64,000 nucleotides of DNA, taken from Pleodorina starrii (Eukaryota > Chlorophyta > Chlorophyceae > Chlamydomonadales > Volvocaceae). How positions within the stretch are numbered: position 1 is the first letter of the stretch; each line of letters opens with the position of its first letter. A program made the translations under genes and the position numbers. Below are positions 13,001-23,636 of this stretch, in pieces. The stretch is taken from contig BRXU01000026.1 of NCBI GenBank assembly GCA_030267565.1, positions 1,302,001 to 1,366,000 of the forward strand, written 5' to 3'. The notes below the pieces were generated by a model. That model was not told the DNA's origin. It worked only from the letters and a program-made list of their open reading frames with translations, and made no database searches.

Positions 13001-16000
13001 GTTTCCCTCGCCCCCCCTCCCGCGCGCCCCGCGTCCCCCGCCCGCCCCGGTGGCCCGCCCCCCTCTGCAAATCCCAGGCGCCGTGCCGTACCTCCTCAAA
13101 CAGATTGGCACGCTCCACCCGGCAGTCGCAGTTGACAAACATGTCATGTACGAAGTTGGGCTGCCGTACGAGGTCTAGGAGGCCCTCCAGGGCCGCCTCC
13201 TGACGGGTAAGAAAAATAAATATTGGGAGGGACAGGGAATTAGGGGATCAAGAACAAGAACAAGACGAGACGAGACGAGAGCAAGAGACCGATTAGTTCC
13301 GACGGAAGCCGCCCGGCGTCCGCCGCGCAAACACCCCCACCCCCACCCCACCCGCGTGCCGTTGCTGCGCTGCCGCGCTGTCGTGTACCCTATTTGCCCC
13401 GCGTGGGTCGGCCCGGCCTGCGGCGGGCGACGCGGTCGCAGCTGCTGTGCTGGGTGTCGGCCAGGGTATTTCCCGGCGGGTACTTACGTCGGTCTGTAGG
13501 TAAAAGGTAATGCAGGGTCCGGCTCCGCGCCTCCTGCCCGACCCGACCCGCCACGCCGCGCCGCGCCTCCGGCCCGGCCCTCTCCAACCCCTCAGCTGCT
13601 CCATCCCCCAGCTGCCGCTGCCCCCCTCCCCTCCCCGTGAATGACCCTCCCCCCCCACCTCCGCACCGCCCCAGCTCCCGCCCGCCCCTTGTCCCCGCCC
13701 TCCGTCTCATCGGTTGCATCGCCGCGGCTCGTGTCCCTCGTCCGCCTCCCCCCGCTCCCCACCCGCCCGCCCTCCCTCCGTCCCGCCGCTGCGGTACCTT
13801 CCTCATCACCCTCCCGCCCCCGCCCCCAATTCTTTCAGGGGTAAGTATTGCTGGGCACCGGCTCCGTTCGCTAACGCCGCTGCGGTCTCTCCTTTTTACC
13901 ACCCGCCCCCCCCCCCACCCCCCCACCACCACCCGCCCCCACCTGCTGCTCCAGCCCCGTGACCCCCTTTCCGTCCGCCAGCCTCAGCAGCACCCGCTGG
14001 ATGACCGTCTCCAGCTGCGCCATGCTGACGTGGCCCAGGTAGGTGGACACGCACAGCAGCGTCTGGCAGAAACCCGTGATCACCGCAATGCTGCTGTTCT
14101 GGACCTGGGGGGAGGAGAGGGGGGAGGGGGAGGGGGGTTTGGAGAGTGAATTTGCAAGAATGAAGCAAGAGGGGGAGGGGGGCGCAGGCGGGGAAGGAGG
14201 CGGGGACGGAGGCTGACGGTGTCGGATCATCAAAAACACACGCTCCCTTTGTATCCCATGTCCTGCCGCCCTCCGCTCCGAAACCTCCGGGAGGGCTAGA
14301 AGACCCGCGTCAGGCAACGGGGACTGGACCGCATGAGTGTTACAGCTGCCATCCATGCTGCCGCTTTCTCCATGCCTTCTACCCCGCAGGGTCCCAGCGA
14401 CTAAAGAGGGCTTGTCCGTCCCCGCCTCCCAGCCCTCCCACCCCAGCCCTCCCACCCCAGCCCTCCCACCCCAGCCCTCCCACCCCAGCCCTCCCACCCC
14501 AGCCCTCCCACCCCAGCCCTCCCACCCCAGCCCTCCCACCCCAAGCCTCCCACCCCAAGCCCTCCCACCCAAGCCCTCCCACCCCAGCCCTCCCACCCCA
14601 GCCCTCCCACCCCAGCCCTCCCACCCCAAGCCCTCCCACCCCAGCCCTCCCACCCCAGCCCTCCCACCCCAGCCCTCCCACCCCAGTCCTCCCACCCCAA
14701 GCCCTCCCACCCCAGCCCTCCCACCCCAGTCCTCCCACCCCAAGCCCTCCCACCCCAGCCCTCCCACCCCAGTCCTCCCACCCCAGCCCTCCCACCCCAG
14801 CCCTCCCACCCCAGCCCTCCCACCCCAGTCCTTCACTAATCGCACCACTCACCACCGCCTGGCACATGGCGTGCAGGAGGTCCACCTGAGGGCAGTGCAG
14901 TGCAGCGCGGGCAACCGGTCAAGAGGGGGGTTTTCCACGTGTAGGGGGGCAACCGGTCAAGAGAGAGGGGGATCAGGCAGTGATATGCTCCCAACAGGCG
15001 CAAGAGGCCCAAGAGGCCCAAGAAGAGGGGGGGCCACCAAGCAAGCGGGTGCGGCCGCGGCCGCGGGTGCGATCAAGGGAGCGCAATGCGGTCAAGAGGG
15101 GGGCCATGACGCTGGCGGGATGGTGGGCGCACCGAGGACCGGGAGGGACTGGGATGCGCCTGTCGGTGGCCAAGGGACCGGACACGATCATGGCGTGTGC
15201 CCAGCGCCACCCGGAGGGCATCTCCCTGGCCCCTCCCTCCCCGCTTTACCTCTCCGGCGGCCACCGCCCGACCCCAAAATGACCCCAAATGACGCACGCT
15301 AAAACTCAAAAAGCCCCAACCCTGGCTCCTTCCTTGGACTGCTTCCTTGAACCGCTTAGAAACACTTGAGATGGACCGAGAAGCCTACCCACACTGTAAC
15401 CACATTGACTAAACTTCTTATATACCCTTTGTATACCTTCTTATATACCTTTCGAAGTGCCTTCTATACGCCCTCCCGCCCACTCTCCCCGCCCGCCCGC
15501 CCTCACCTGCACCAGCCTGGCCAGCGGCTCCGCCAGCACCAACGCACTGCCCGCCACACAGATGATGGCGTGGACGGTGTCCAGAGAAAACACCACCATC
15601 TCCTCCACCGACTCCTTGGTGGCGCCCTGAGGCCACACAACAACAACAACAACAACAACAACACCAACGCGCGGCGGGACGAGGTGGGGATCAGGGAGTG
15701 ATATGCTCATTTACATTAAAAAAATGAGTCACTGCGAGGTGGGGGACGTGGTGGGGGGCTGGGGCGGCGGCTTACGCACGGGCAGCAAAAGGATGCCCCT
15801 GACAGGCACCTCCCCCCCCCAAAAAAAAACAGCCGACGTGTGCCGACGTGTACCGCAGTGGGAAACTGCCGCGGAAACGTCCCAACGTCGCAGGGGTTGA
15901 TGAAAGTCCGCGACGGGGCTGCCAGCGCCGCGAATCGATCCCACACCGCCGCCGCCGGCGCTGCGTGCAGAGGTACCGGAGTGTCGGGAGGGCCAGAGGC

Positions 16001-19000
16001 ACAGAGGCCGCACCGCCTGGGGCTGCGTGGCCACCCCCTCCTGGAGCTGCCTGTGCTCTTCGCCCTTCCTCCGGCGTGCTTCGGATCCGGGATCCGCCAC
16101 CAAAAGCGGGCACACACACATATAACACACGCACACGCACACAAACACACACACACCTGCAGCGAGGGCCCCTTATGGATGAGGTCGATGAGGAACTCGA
16201 GGATGTTCATTGCGGCCCGGACGCCGTAGCGGCAGGTCGGCTCCGGAACCGGCCGCTGTTGGCAAGAAAGTTGGCGAGCATGCCGGGGGCGGGGGAGGCG
16301 GGGTGGGGGCGGGTGGGGAAGGGACAGGAAAGGGAGCTCATGCGACAAACCCAAAGCGAATCCAGGAGGCGGGAGGCGGGCGGTCTGCCATGGCTGGTCG
16401 GCCCGATGGTAGGATCCTCTGACCAAGGAGGGTCCAAGGCCGGCGACGAGGTCCAGACTGACAGGCGAGAGCCTTCTGCCCCGCCCCACGACAGTGCTCG
16501 TGTTCGCGCTGGCAGCTGGCAGCTTGCAGCGCTGGCTGCACAAGCCAGCAGCCGACCGCATCGCAAGCCCATGCGGGTGTCGCATGACGTGGCCCGCTGC
16601 CGCTCCTCCCACCCCTTGCGTCGCACCCAGTCAGTCTCCCACAGCCTGGGGCGGGCCCCAGGCTGTCCGCGCCCCCGAAGCACGCACGCCCGCCCCGCAG
16701 CGTGGCCCCGTTGCGCCATCGATCGCAACCCGTTGCGCCATCGCCTTCGCTCGCAGCAAGAACACGTTGTGCCTTCGCCTTCCGCCGCGTCTGCCAGCGC
16801 CCGCCGGCGGGCCCCAGCCGCCTGCTCTGCCTTCCGAACGCCTCCCCACTGCCCACTGCCCACAGGCAAGCAACCAACCAACCAACCAACCAACCTCCCC
16901 ACTCGCCGTCCCTGCCCCTGCACCGCCCCTTCCCCTGCCCTGCCCTGCCGGCGCGAGCGGCCAGTTGGCGACCCACATTGTCCATCTCCGCCTCCTGCGC
17001 CGCCTGCAGCTGCTCCGCCACATTCTTGAACACGGTGCGGATCATGGCGCCGCACGTCTGCCGAGAGTAATAGCCCATGATGTCTGCGGACAGGAGTCGG
17101 ATTTGGGGGGCGCCGGATTTCGAGACATGGGTTATGAGGCATGAAACGACGCCCCCAGGACAGGGATGGTGGTGTACGTATACGAACGTGCCCCTGCACA
17201 GGATGCCGGAATTGCCGGGGGCCGAAGACGAGGCAGTATGTCGTGAGGCGACATGAGGCGTCAAGCAACGACCCGCGGGTAGGGGCTCTGCTGCTCAGAG
17301 GGCGGCAAGGAGGGCTGCGGCGCACAGCCGGACTGCAGCCAGCCCGGCGGGCGGATCTTCCAGCTGGCGGGGTCGGCTGCGCGGCTATCGGGCCGGGTGC
17401 AATACCCCGTAAGACGGCCCAAACGCCGGGACAGGGCCCCACGTCGGGACCGGGCCCAAACGTAACGGGGCAGGGCCCAAACGCCGGGACAGGGCCCCAA
17501 ACGTCGGGACAGGGGCCCTGGGTGCGCAAGCGCCTGAGTGGTCAGCGGTGCTGCACCCGAGGGGCAGGCGCTGCGTCGCCACCGATCCGACGTGGACAGA
17601 GCACAACAGCTAAGCTGGCTGCAATCCCGGCGGGGCCGTTGACATGCCCCCTCCCCCGCGAGCGCATCTCCTCCTCAGCGACCAGACTGCGCCAGCACAG
17701 CCCGACTTGAGAATTGAAGCGGAGCTTTCGGGCGCCAGCGCACCGTGCCTGAGCCTGAGCCTCCGGCAGCAGCCTCAACGCGGCCTTGAAGCCGCGCCGC
17801 GCTGCAATACGCCGCAATACGCCGCTGCCTCCGACGCCTCCGCGCTCCCGCCGCTTCGGGCTTCAGGCCCCAAGATAAGACCAGTTCGGTCCGCAGCTCC
17901 AGCAGCTGTTGTCTCAGCTGGGATGCGAGTGGGATCCCCACCGGATCGCCCCCGCCCCCGTCCCCGCCGCTGCTCTGGCCCCCGCCCCGCTCCAGAGGCC
18001 GCGCCTCGGCTCCATTTCCCGCACGCACAGACGGACAGCGCCCTTCAAGCACCCTTTTTCCCGCCCGCGCACCTCCGTACTCCTTTGGCTTCTTCACTGG
18101 GTCGCCCAGCATGAAGGCGGCCTGCACCGCCTTGCACACCGACTCGTCCGTCAGGAAGCAGCCGGCGGGGCTGTCCACCGCCTGACCCAGAACCTGTCAG
18201 GGCGGAGGCCCAGCCCAGGGGCGCATGGGGGAGACACGAGGTGGGAGGTCAAGAGTCACGTAACGGGGGAGCGGAGAGTGGGGCGGCGCATGTGGGAGAC
18301 GCGCGGTGGGAGGTCGGAGATACGTAACGGGGGAGCGGAGAGTGGGGCGGCGCATGTGGGAGACGCGCGGTGGGAGGTCAAGAGTCACGTAACGGGGGAG
18401 CGGAGAGTGGGGCGGCGCATGTGGGAGACGTGCGGTGGGAGGTCGGAGACACGTAACGGGGGAGCGGAGAGTGGGGCGGCGCATGTGGGAGACGCGCGGT
18501 GGGCGGTCAAGAGTCACGTAACGGGGGAGCAGAGAGTGGGGCGGCGCATGTGGGAGACACGAGGTGGGAGGTCGGAGACACTGTAAACGGGGGAGCGGAG
18601 AGCGGGGCTGTGCGTGTGGCCTCCTGAGGGTGAGGCGCCCGCCGGCACCTCCCATGTTCCGACTGGCCACTGGCCCATAGCGTCGTCGCTTCGCTTGCAG
18701 TTTGAGAAAACCCTGGATGGGCGAGCGGGCATGCCGTGCCGTGCGTGTCCGCGCAACGCACTGGCGCGCTTGGCAGAGCTTTACGCCTGGGCCGGCACGG
18801 CCGATGGAGTTGCAGGGCCAGGAAAGAAAGCGGGCAGCGCCGTACAGGTCGGAACACTTGCAGGTTCCTTGGCCTGGGTGTCAGGCACCACCAGTTACCA
18901 ACGACTATGTCGCCAAGGGGCGACTTGAGGGTTTGGTGCCGGTGTCCACGTGTACAAGACCCACCCACCCCTTTTTCCGCCCGAGTACCCTCCCGAGGCA

Positions 19001-19681
19001 TGAAACCAACGCACCTGGACTATGTTTAGCAGCACAATCTCGTCCGATGAGTTGTTTGTGGACTCAAACTTGCACTGCGTCGCGTCCTCGACGATTTGGT
19101 TGATTGCCGCTTCCACGTTCCGCGTGCCGGGAACTGCGGCCCCACACCCCCATACCCCCCGTCAGCTCCCCTTCCGGCTCAAGAGCTCGCAGGCAACAGC
19201 CATGTGTTTGCTTACCCAGCAGGTCGCTCACAAGTATCCGCTGCAGGGCAATCGCAGCTGCCCCGGTGATGGGACCGCTCACGTCCGAGGCTTTAATTAG
19301 GTTGAGAAACGGCGAGAGGTATGTCATGGGATCCACGTCCTTCCAGTCTGCAGTTTTAAGTGAGGGGTGGCCTTCAAGGAACGAACAGCATCCGGGTGTT
19401 GCGAGGTCCGATCCGCTCCTGCAGGCTCACCCTGATGCCTGAAAATCTCCGCGCGGAGTTCCCGGAAGGCATCGTCATACTTGCTGGGCTCATTTCGGTC
19501 CTCCTCCTGCGGGTAGGACAGTCCCCGCTGTGGCAAGTGGCGTTGAACACGCGAACAGCTAGCCAGCCCCACTCACGTAGTATCGCGGTACCATTGCCCA
19601 TTTGGCATTATGCCGCATGGCCGTGATAACAGATGCAATTTCATGGTTCAGCAGTAAAGTCGCTGCCTGTCTGGAAGCCAT
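1..19681 (-). CDS. GNOM: Large BFA-type ARF guanine-nucleotide exchange factor, GNOM/GBF1 class (3' end beyond window)
   Basis: Activates ARF GTPases on Golgi/endosomal membranes to recruit coats. The 31 phase-consistent exons (1,371 codons) are, in transcript order: 19577-19681, 19431-19506, 19216-19347, 19015-19133, 18073-18193, 16977-17083, 16157-16255, 15507-15626, 14853-14885, 13943-14104, 13092-13199, 12515-12627, 11794-12214, 11135-11252, 10305-10534, 8987-9077, 8368-8513, 7957-8043, 7242-7377, 6848-6972, 6522-6617, 6080-6168, 5603-5706, 5184-5310, 4720-4952, 4164-4348, 3506-3664, 3020-3073, 1754-1866, 1207-1361, 381-529. Start [10 protein letters not shown] fits the family N-terminus. 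The DCB domain is at about residues 1-190, a HUS-box-like segment ([16 protein letters not shown]) in exon 11, and a His/Ala/Gly-rich linker in exon 13. Sec7 spans about 612-805, with [12 protein letters not shown] (glutamic finger) and [19 protein letters not shown] repeats follow, for example [17 protein letters not shown]. Family members have 1,450 residues or more, so the C-terminus is off-window. The joint between the last two exons is the least certain. Confidence 0.93.
43..79 (+). repeat. Intronic short repeat family A, copy 1
   Basis: Contains GTTATCCACG, TATAGGCCGGAGCC and CGTGAACGG in order, matching other copies in this window. It has a 4-nt insertion relative to copies at 1990 and 7419. 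It lies in the intron after the last visible GEF exon. Confidence 0.7.
381..529 (-). other. Last visible exon of the ARF-GEF (HDS region)
   Basis: Starts after an AG acceptor at 530-532, reads [20 protein letters not shown] and ends AKNHNAE before a GTGGGT donor. It joins in phase 1 to the exon ending at 1207. A donor follows it, so at least one more exon lies to the left of the window. Intron sequence fills 1-380. Confidence 0.75.
579..625 (+). repeat. Intronic short repeat family C, copy 1
   Basis: Reads GGTAAGAAAAAGAGATACTC, TGCAGCGAGAGGGGACGGAG, ACGGCG. It shares the order A-rich lead, TAC(C)GCAGCG, GGGACGGAGACGGCG with copies below. Confidence 0.65.
1990..2022 (+). repeat. Intronic short repeat family A, copy 2
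   Basis: Near-consensus copy of about 33 nt: TTATCCACGTATAGGCCGG followed by AGCCCGTGAACGG. It lies in the GEF intron 1867-3019. Confidence 0.75.
2755..2793 (+). repeat. Intronic short repeat family B, copy 1
   Basis: Reads GGGAGTGATATGCTCC, then ACTATATAAC and ATGAGACACTGCG. GEF intron 1867-3019. Confidence 0.7.
4643..4687 (-). repeat. Intronic short repeat family B, reverse copy
   Basis: Plus strand reads CGTCCGCAGTGACTCCCTG, then TTTTATAAAGGAGCATATC and ACTCCC, the reverse complement of the family B unit. A half copy (CAGGGAGTGATAAGCTCC) lies close by at about 4497-4514, so the two form a loose inverted pair. Confidence 0.7.
5014..5052 (+). repeat. Interstitial telomere-type repeat
   Basis: Degenerate run of TTTTAGGG/TTTAGGG units (several copies) within the GEF intron 4953-5183. 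TTTTAGGG is the Chlamydomonas-type telomere repeat. Single or double units also occur near 12815, 32447 and 42820. Confidence 0.75.
7211..7262. repeat. 26-bp tandem duplication across a GEF splice donor
   Basis: Two perfect copies, 7211-7236 and 7237-7262. The exon 19 donor (GTGAGT, minus strand 7241-7236) is followed 26 nt downstream by a second donor-like GTGAGG (7215-7210). Confidence 0.9.
7419..7451 (+). repeat. Intronic short repeat family A, copy 3
   Basis: Matches copy 2 over its full 33 nt. It lies in the GEF intron 7378-7956. Confidence 0.75.
8130..8220 (+). repeat. 10-bp tandem repeat GGTGATGTGC
   Basis: Roughly seven copies of GGTGATGTGC or variants in the GEF intron 8044-8367. 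Confidence 0.8.
8530..8739 (+). repeat. 11-bp minisatellite GGAGCGGGTAA
   Basis: About 19 head-to-tail copies with GGAGCGGGAAA variants near the left end, in the GEF intron 8514-8986, immediately 3' of exon 17 in transcript order reversed. Confidence 0.95.
8840..8985 (+). repeat. CA/CG-rich simple repeat
   Basis: Irregular (CACACG)-type simple sequence reaching the donor of GEF exon 16. A similar tract occupies 7821-7950, and a cleaner (CA)n of about 20 units lies at 9987-10027. Confidence 0.85.
9078..10304 (-). other. Long GEF intron 15 with GC donor and inserted-looking segment
   Basis: Donor is GCAAGC (10304-10299), acceptor CAG before 9077. A segment of about 900 bp of different texture lies between two direct copies of GGACGCGGGCGCCGGGGG (near 9129 and 10053) and ends in TGTAACGA plus a (CA)n tract. 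No coding similarity was recognised in it. A non-LTR retroelement remnant is possible. Confidence 0.5.
13863..13900 (-). repeat. Intronic short repeat family C, reverse copy
   Basis: Plus strand reads TCCGTTCGCTAACGCCG, then CTGCGGTCTCTCCTTTTTACC. GEF intron 13200-13942. Confidence 0.6.
14429..14830 (+). repeat. 14-bp minisatellite (CAGCCCTCCCACCC)
   Basis: About 28 copies with AAG and AGT variants, filling most of the GEF intron 14105-14852. Long open frames over it on both strands are artefacts of the repeat. Confidence 0.95.
15691..15738 (+). repeat. Intronic short repeat family B, copy 3
   Basis: Reads TCAGGGAGTGATATGCTCAT, an AT-rich middle, then ATGAGTCACTGCG. GEF intron 15627-16156. 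Partial copies lie at 12651-12672 and 14968-14990. Confidence 0.7.
17390..17522 (+). repeat. Short tandem repeat of CGGGACAGGGCCC type
   Basis: Five degenerate copies of about 20-30 bp sharing CGGGACAGGGCCC and AAACG in the 1-kb GEF intron 17084-18072. The rest of that intron shows nothing recognisable. Confidence 0.75.
18215..18607 (+). repeat. Alternating 64-65-bp tandem repeat
   Basis: Six copies of a unit with GCGCATGTGGGAGACGCG and GTAACGGGGGAGCGGAG. Copies alternate between a TCAAGAGTCAC form and a TCGGAGACAC form, giving a dimeric higher order of about 129 bp. GEF intron 18194-19014. Confidence 0.9.
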
Positions 19682-20107
19682 TTTTGTCGCAGGTTGGACC
19701 CGTTTTGGAGCCCTCTAAACCCACCCCCCTACAATAGATTAAGCTTGTGAGGGGCCGCCGAGGCCTGCGCAGGGGTCAGCGTAAAGCTGGCACGCCCAGG
19801 CAACGGATGAGTGCAGACATTGTGTCCGCTTGAACAGCGACGTGTCACCTCCGCGTTGTAACTGACACCCAGTTATAAAATGTGTAATATCAGAAGTGCT
19901 TGTAGGCATCAGTTACAACAGGCACCAGCTCTGCATGGCGTCACCTAGGCATTTCCGGTACGGCAGGGGGACCGGGACTTGCGACCTGTGCGCGGTTCAG
20001 CCATCGAGCCGATAGCACAAACATTTAATTCCCTATGGATTACACATAACCAGTTGTGTTGGCGCATCTCGAACGATTCCAGCAGCGTAATACTAGCTGA
20101 TGCCCCG
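19682..20107. promoter_or_regulatory. Divergent intergenic region between the ARF-GEF and the bL31m-like gene
   Basis: 426 bp between two start codons pointing away from each other, so both promoters should lie here. A TATAAAA-like stretch is present on the plus strand at about 19873. No other element can be assigned. Confidence 0.5.
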
Positions 20108-20716
20108 ATGGCAGGCCAGCACAGCCTTCCCATCTTCCGGAGCTTGCGCCTCGTGCTGAGTAACGGTGCATCAATTACAGTCCCGTCGGCCTTGCGGCGT
20201 GAGCAACCGTACTTCCTCAAATTCGTAAGTGGCGGAGTGCGGAATCGTCGTCCGCGACGCAGAGCACCGCACCAAGACCACCTTGCAACCCTTCAACCCA
20301 CGTATCACAGGGACCTTGCCACACCATTGCGACATATATGCAGGCCCTATCACGTGATTATTCCGTTCTTTTTGTTAGCTACGCACACGGGCTCCCTCCC
20401 CACACGCGCACGCCCTCCCCACACGTGCACGGGCGAGAGCTCCGCCCCGCGACCTCACGCAGGCGCCCTTCCTCGCCTCTTCCTGCTGGTGAAATGCCGC
20501 GCCACCTGAAATTCGACCCCCAACTCCCGTCCTGCCGCTCCTGCTCCCATCGTGCCATGTCCTCAGGACGTCTTCAACCACAACTTGTGGCGTCACAACA
20601 TTAAGGGCGAGGTCGACGCGGGTCAGGCGGATCAGGCCGCCCCCGATCGCACGCTGGGCTTTTACAATAAGTACAAGCAGCGGTCGTCGGGGCAGCAGCA
20701 ACGGCAGCGGAGATAG
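20108..20716 (+). CDS. Probable mitochondrial large-subunit ribosomal protein bL31-like
   Basis: Two exons, 20108-20224 (39 codons, ends TTC before GTAAGT) and 20567-20716 (49 codons and TAG), joined in phase 0, give 88 residues. Exon 1 reads MAGQHSLPIFRSLRLVLSNG and ASITVPSALRREQPYFLKF. Exon 2 reads DVFNHNLWRHN and later TLGFYNKYKQR with a Gln/Arg-rich basic tail. A short beta-rich start followed by an x-x-NHxxW segment and a C-terminal FxxKY/R block is the pattern of organellar bL31, a protein of the large subunit near the central protuberance. Length suits the family. The open frame extends upstream of the chosen Met only to a stop at 19946, and the Met at 20108 is the first in-frame one seen. 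No zinc cysteines are present, as in the Cys-less L31 type. Identity is by motif memory only, so another small basic protein is possible. Confidence 0.5.
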
Positions 20717-23636
20717 GCATCAGCGGCGGCAGCAAGCCAAGGCAGCGACGGTGACAGCCGCCCCCCAGCTCTCCGCTGCAATGCGGCTTGCGGGAGCGGC
20801 AACGGCACGTGGCGGCGGAGACGTTGCAGACACCGCCGCTGCCGTCACGAGGCAACGGCGCTGCGGCGGCGCGCTGGAAGTGATCGATCACGCTGTGTGA
20901 GGCATCCGCCGGCTGTTGGCATGCAGCCGCCACGTATGCCCGTGCTGCCGCTGCGGCGCGTGTGAGGGAGCGCCGCTGCGGCGTGTGAGGCATTGGCCGG
21001 CTGTGGCGCGTGTGAGGGAGCGCCGCTGCGGCGTGCTTCCGACGGCGTGGTGCGTGAACCGCTGCCGCCCTGCTGCGCCCGCTGCAGCTGCCGTGATGCT
21101 AGCGTGGATGCTGCTGCTGCCTGTGGCGCGTGGGGTTGATGCGCCCGTGGGCCCGCACCGGCGATGACGGGTTGGGTTTCGGTTTTGGATTCGGGCGGCC
21201 CTCGGTGCGGGGCGGGTCATCATGCAGTGCGGGTCGTCGAGTCGGTGCGCTGCCATGCAGGGGCTGGGGGGCTCCGGGGCGGGTCGTGCTGCAGGGCACG
21301 ACGCCCTGCAAACGCAACACTGCAGCGTCGGGCCGCTGCAGCGCCGGCATATGACGAGGCTGTCCTCGGCAACGTCATTCAGTCCCCGCCAGCCGGCGGC
21401 GAAGCTGGGGAGGCGGCGCGACGGCAGCTCCCCAGGCAGTAGCTGGGGCGGAGAAGACGTTGCGGAACGCCCGCGCGTCTTTGGGTTTGTGGTGCCGCGA
21501 GCCAGACCCATGGTTCACCCGGCATGGGAGGGGTGTGTGTGTGTGTTGCAGCGTGACGGACGCCGCTGACGCGTGTGGCAACGTCGGAAGTAAAGCGCAG
21601 GGAAGTAGGGCACAGCGGCGCATCGCCCGCACCTTCCAAAAAGAGTATGGAGGACGGATGGGCTGGCTCGCGAGCAAGCAGGGCCGCCCGTTGCAAGCGC
21701 TGGAGGTGGCGCTGCTGCTGTGTGGCTGTGGCTAGGTGCCAGCACTCGGTAGCGCATGCACTAGCCGATGATTCAGCTGTGTGTCTACGACGTGATGGCG
21801 GCACGCCATGAGCGGTGCCGACAGTGCCTGGTGCCAACAGGGGGGTGGAGGCGCGGGGGGGTCGCGGGCTTGTCGGCTCGCGCGTGCGCCGCGTCGAGCA
21901 ACCCGAGAGGGCTGCTGCACTGGGCGTGTTGCCACGCGCGTATTGCCCCGCGGGTGCGATGGACGGACGCATGATGAAATGGACGCAGGACACATGATGC
22001 CGCGCGCTGCGTGGCTTGGGTTTTTACCACATGCGCAACTGCGGGAGTCTCGCGGCTGCGAGGTGCGAAATGCCGTTCCTTTGCCCTCTCAACTCCCCGG
22101 TGTTTAATTTGCCTGCTGCCCGCCCCGATTTGGCGAGAGGCGGTGCAATTCGGCGGGGCCGCGGGTGGCGCGAGGCACCCGCGGTGCGTTCTGTGCACCG
22201 GGTCGGGGAGGAAGGGCGTCGGTGGGCCCAAGGCAGAGGGCTCGCGCACCTCCTGGGCGGGCAAGAAAGAGGATACCGCAGCGAAGGAACGGCATGTGTG
22301 CACAGGCCCGGCCCTGCACCTTCGTGACGGACTCCCTCCAAGACGGCGTGCTGGCTGAAGCCGCGCAACAACCGCGCAGTCTGGACTGCGTAGCTCTCTT
22401 GACCAACAAAGTGGGGTTTCAGGCGGAGGGAAAAGAGGGCACAGGCGGTGATGGACAGGCAGTCCAAAGTAGCTGGCCGCCGGGCTCGACGCGACCGGGC
22501 TCTGCACGGAAGGGACTAAGGGAGGCGGCGCAGTCCTGAAAGATCACAGCAGGAGAAACCGACCCCCAATCGTGCAGCAGCAGCAGCAGCGGAGTTTCAC
22601 CAGGTGGTTGCGTGCGTGTGAGGGACTGGGGGTTTGGGGAATGAGCCGTAATTGGTGAAGGGGCAGGGGTTCGGCACCGGCCTGGAGGGGGGCCCTTCAG
22701 GCAGCAACCTGCCTGTGTTGGTCGCTGGGCTAAGCTGCGTGTCCGGCGGGGCCACGTACCGTCCCGTCGTACTTTAGTCCGGCCGGCGGCCGCGTTGTGG
22801 GGTACCCGTCGACCCGACATACCGGGTGTACGGAACCCGGGTTCTCCCAAGGCCGAGCCGGCCGCTCCGGCAAGAGGTATCCGGTCACTGCAGACCACCA
22901 TATGTGTGCGCGGGTGTCGACTAGCGGCACGTCGCAAACAAGGGGGATCACGTCGCGGGAATGCGCTGCTGTAGAACAGCAGGAGGCTCTGGTTAAGCCG
23001 CCGCGGAAAGGGCACAGAGGAGACGGACGCGAGCGTCGGTGGTGTGACAGATCGCCGGCGGCCGCTTCGGCAGCTGCTATGGCAGGTTGGGGCGGGGTAG
23101 CCGGTCGCGTGGTAAGGGCGCCGGGAATGGCAGCCTGAAGCTGGAGGCGGCTCGCGTTAGTGCGGCCATGTAAGGTTTCCGACCTGCGTAAGGTGCGCGA
23201 TCACACAGAAGCAAGTACATCACCAGCTCTGTACTGTCCACGTGACGCGCTTGCGGGATGGGCTTTGATAAGCTTAGTGTGAGGGTGGACAGGCCAGTTT
23301 GAATGAAAGGCGCGGGCGTGGGTGGAAGTTTCTTGTGGGGTAGGAGGGGGCTAGTTGGCCGTTGGTTCCAGGTAACCCCATGCGGTCGGCTCCGGAACCC
23401 CAAAGAGCACAGTGCAACACTCAACACTCCGCGCAAACAAACGAAGAAGACACGACAGCGAAGAAATTAGTTACCGCACCTCCTTCCAGCGATGTCTCCT
23501 GCTAGCACTGACACATAGTCAACTGTTCAGCGATATTGCATCCTACGTCCATAATGCTTGACGAGCGGTTTACAAAGCTTCACGTGTGAACAATTATCCA
23601 CATTTGAAGTGCCGATTTTAGTACCAATCTGATACT
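20717..23636. other. Intergenic region without supported gene
   Basis: Open frames on all strands are short and compositionally driven. A 48-bp duplication involving GGCGCGTGTGAGGGAGCGCC lies at about 20955-21034. A family C-like fragment occurs at 22262-22293. Lower GC and AT-rich patches appear at 23480-23640 before VPS45, where its promoter should be. No TATA box was recognised. Confidence 0.6.

Noticed and set aside
14337..15302. ORFs of 140-325 codons rich in [12 protein letters not shown] or [10 protein letters not shown].
   Set aside because: Produced by a 14-bp minisatellite within a GEF intron; real GEF exons flank it.
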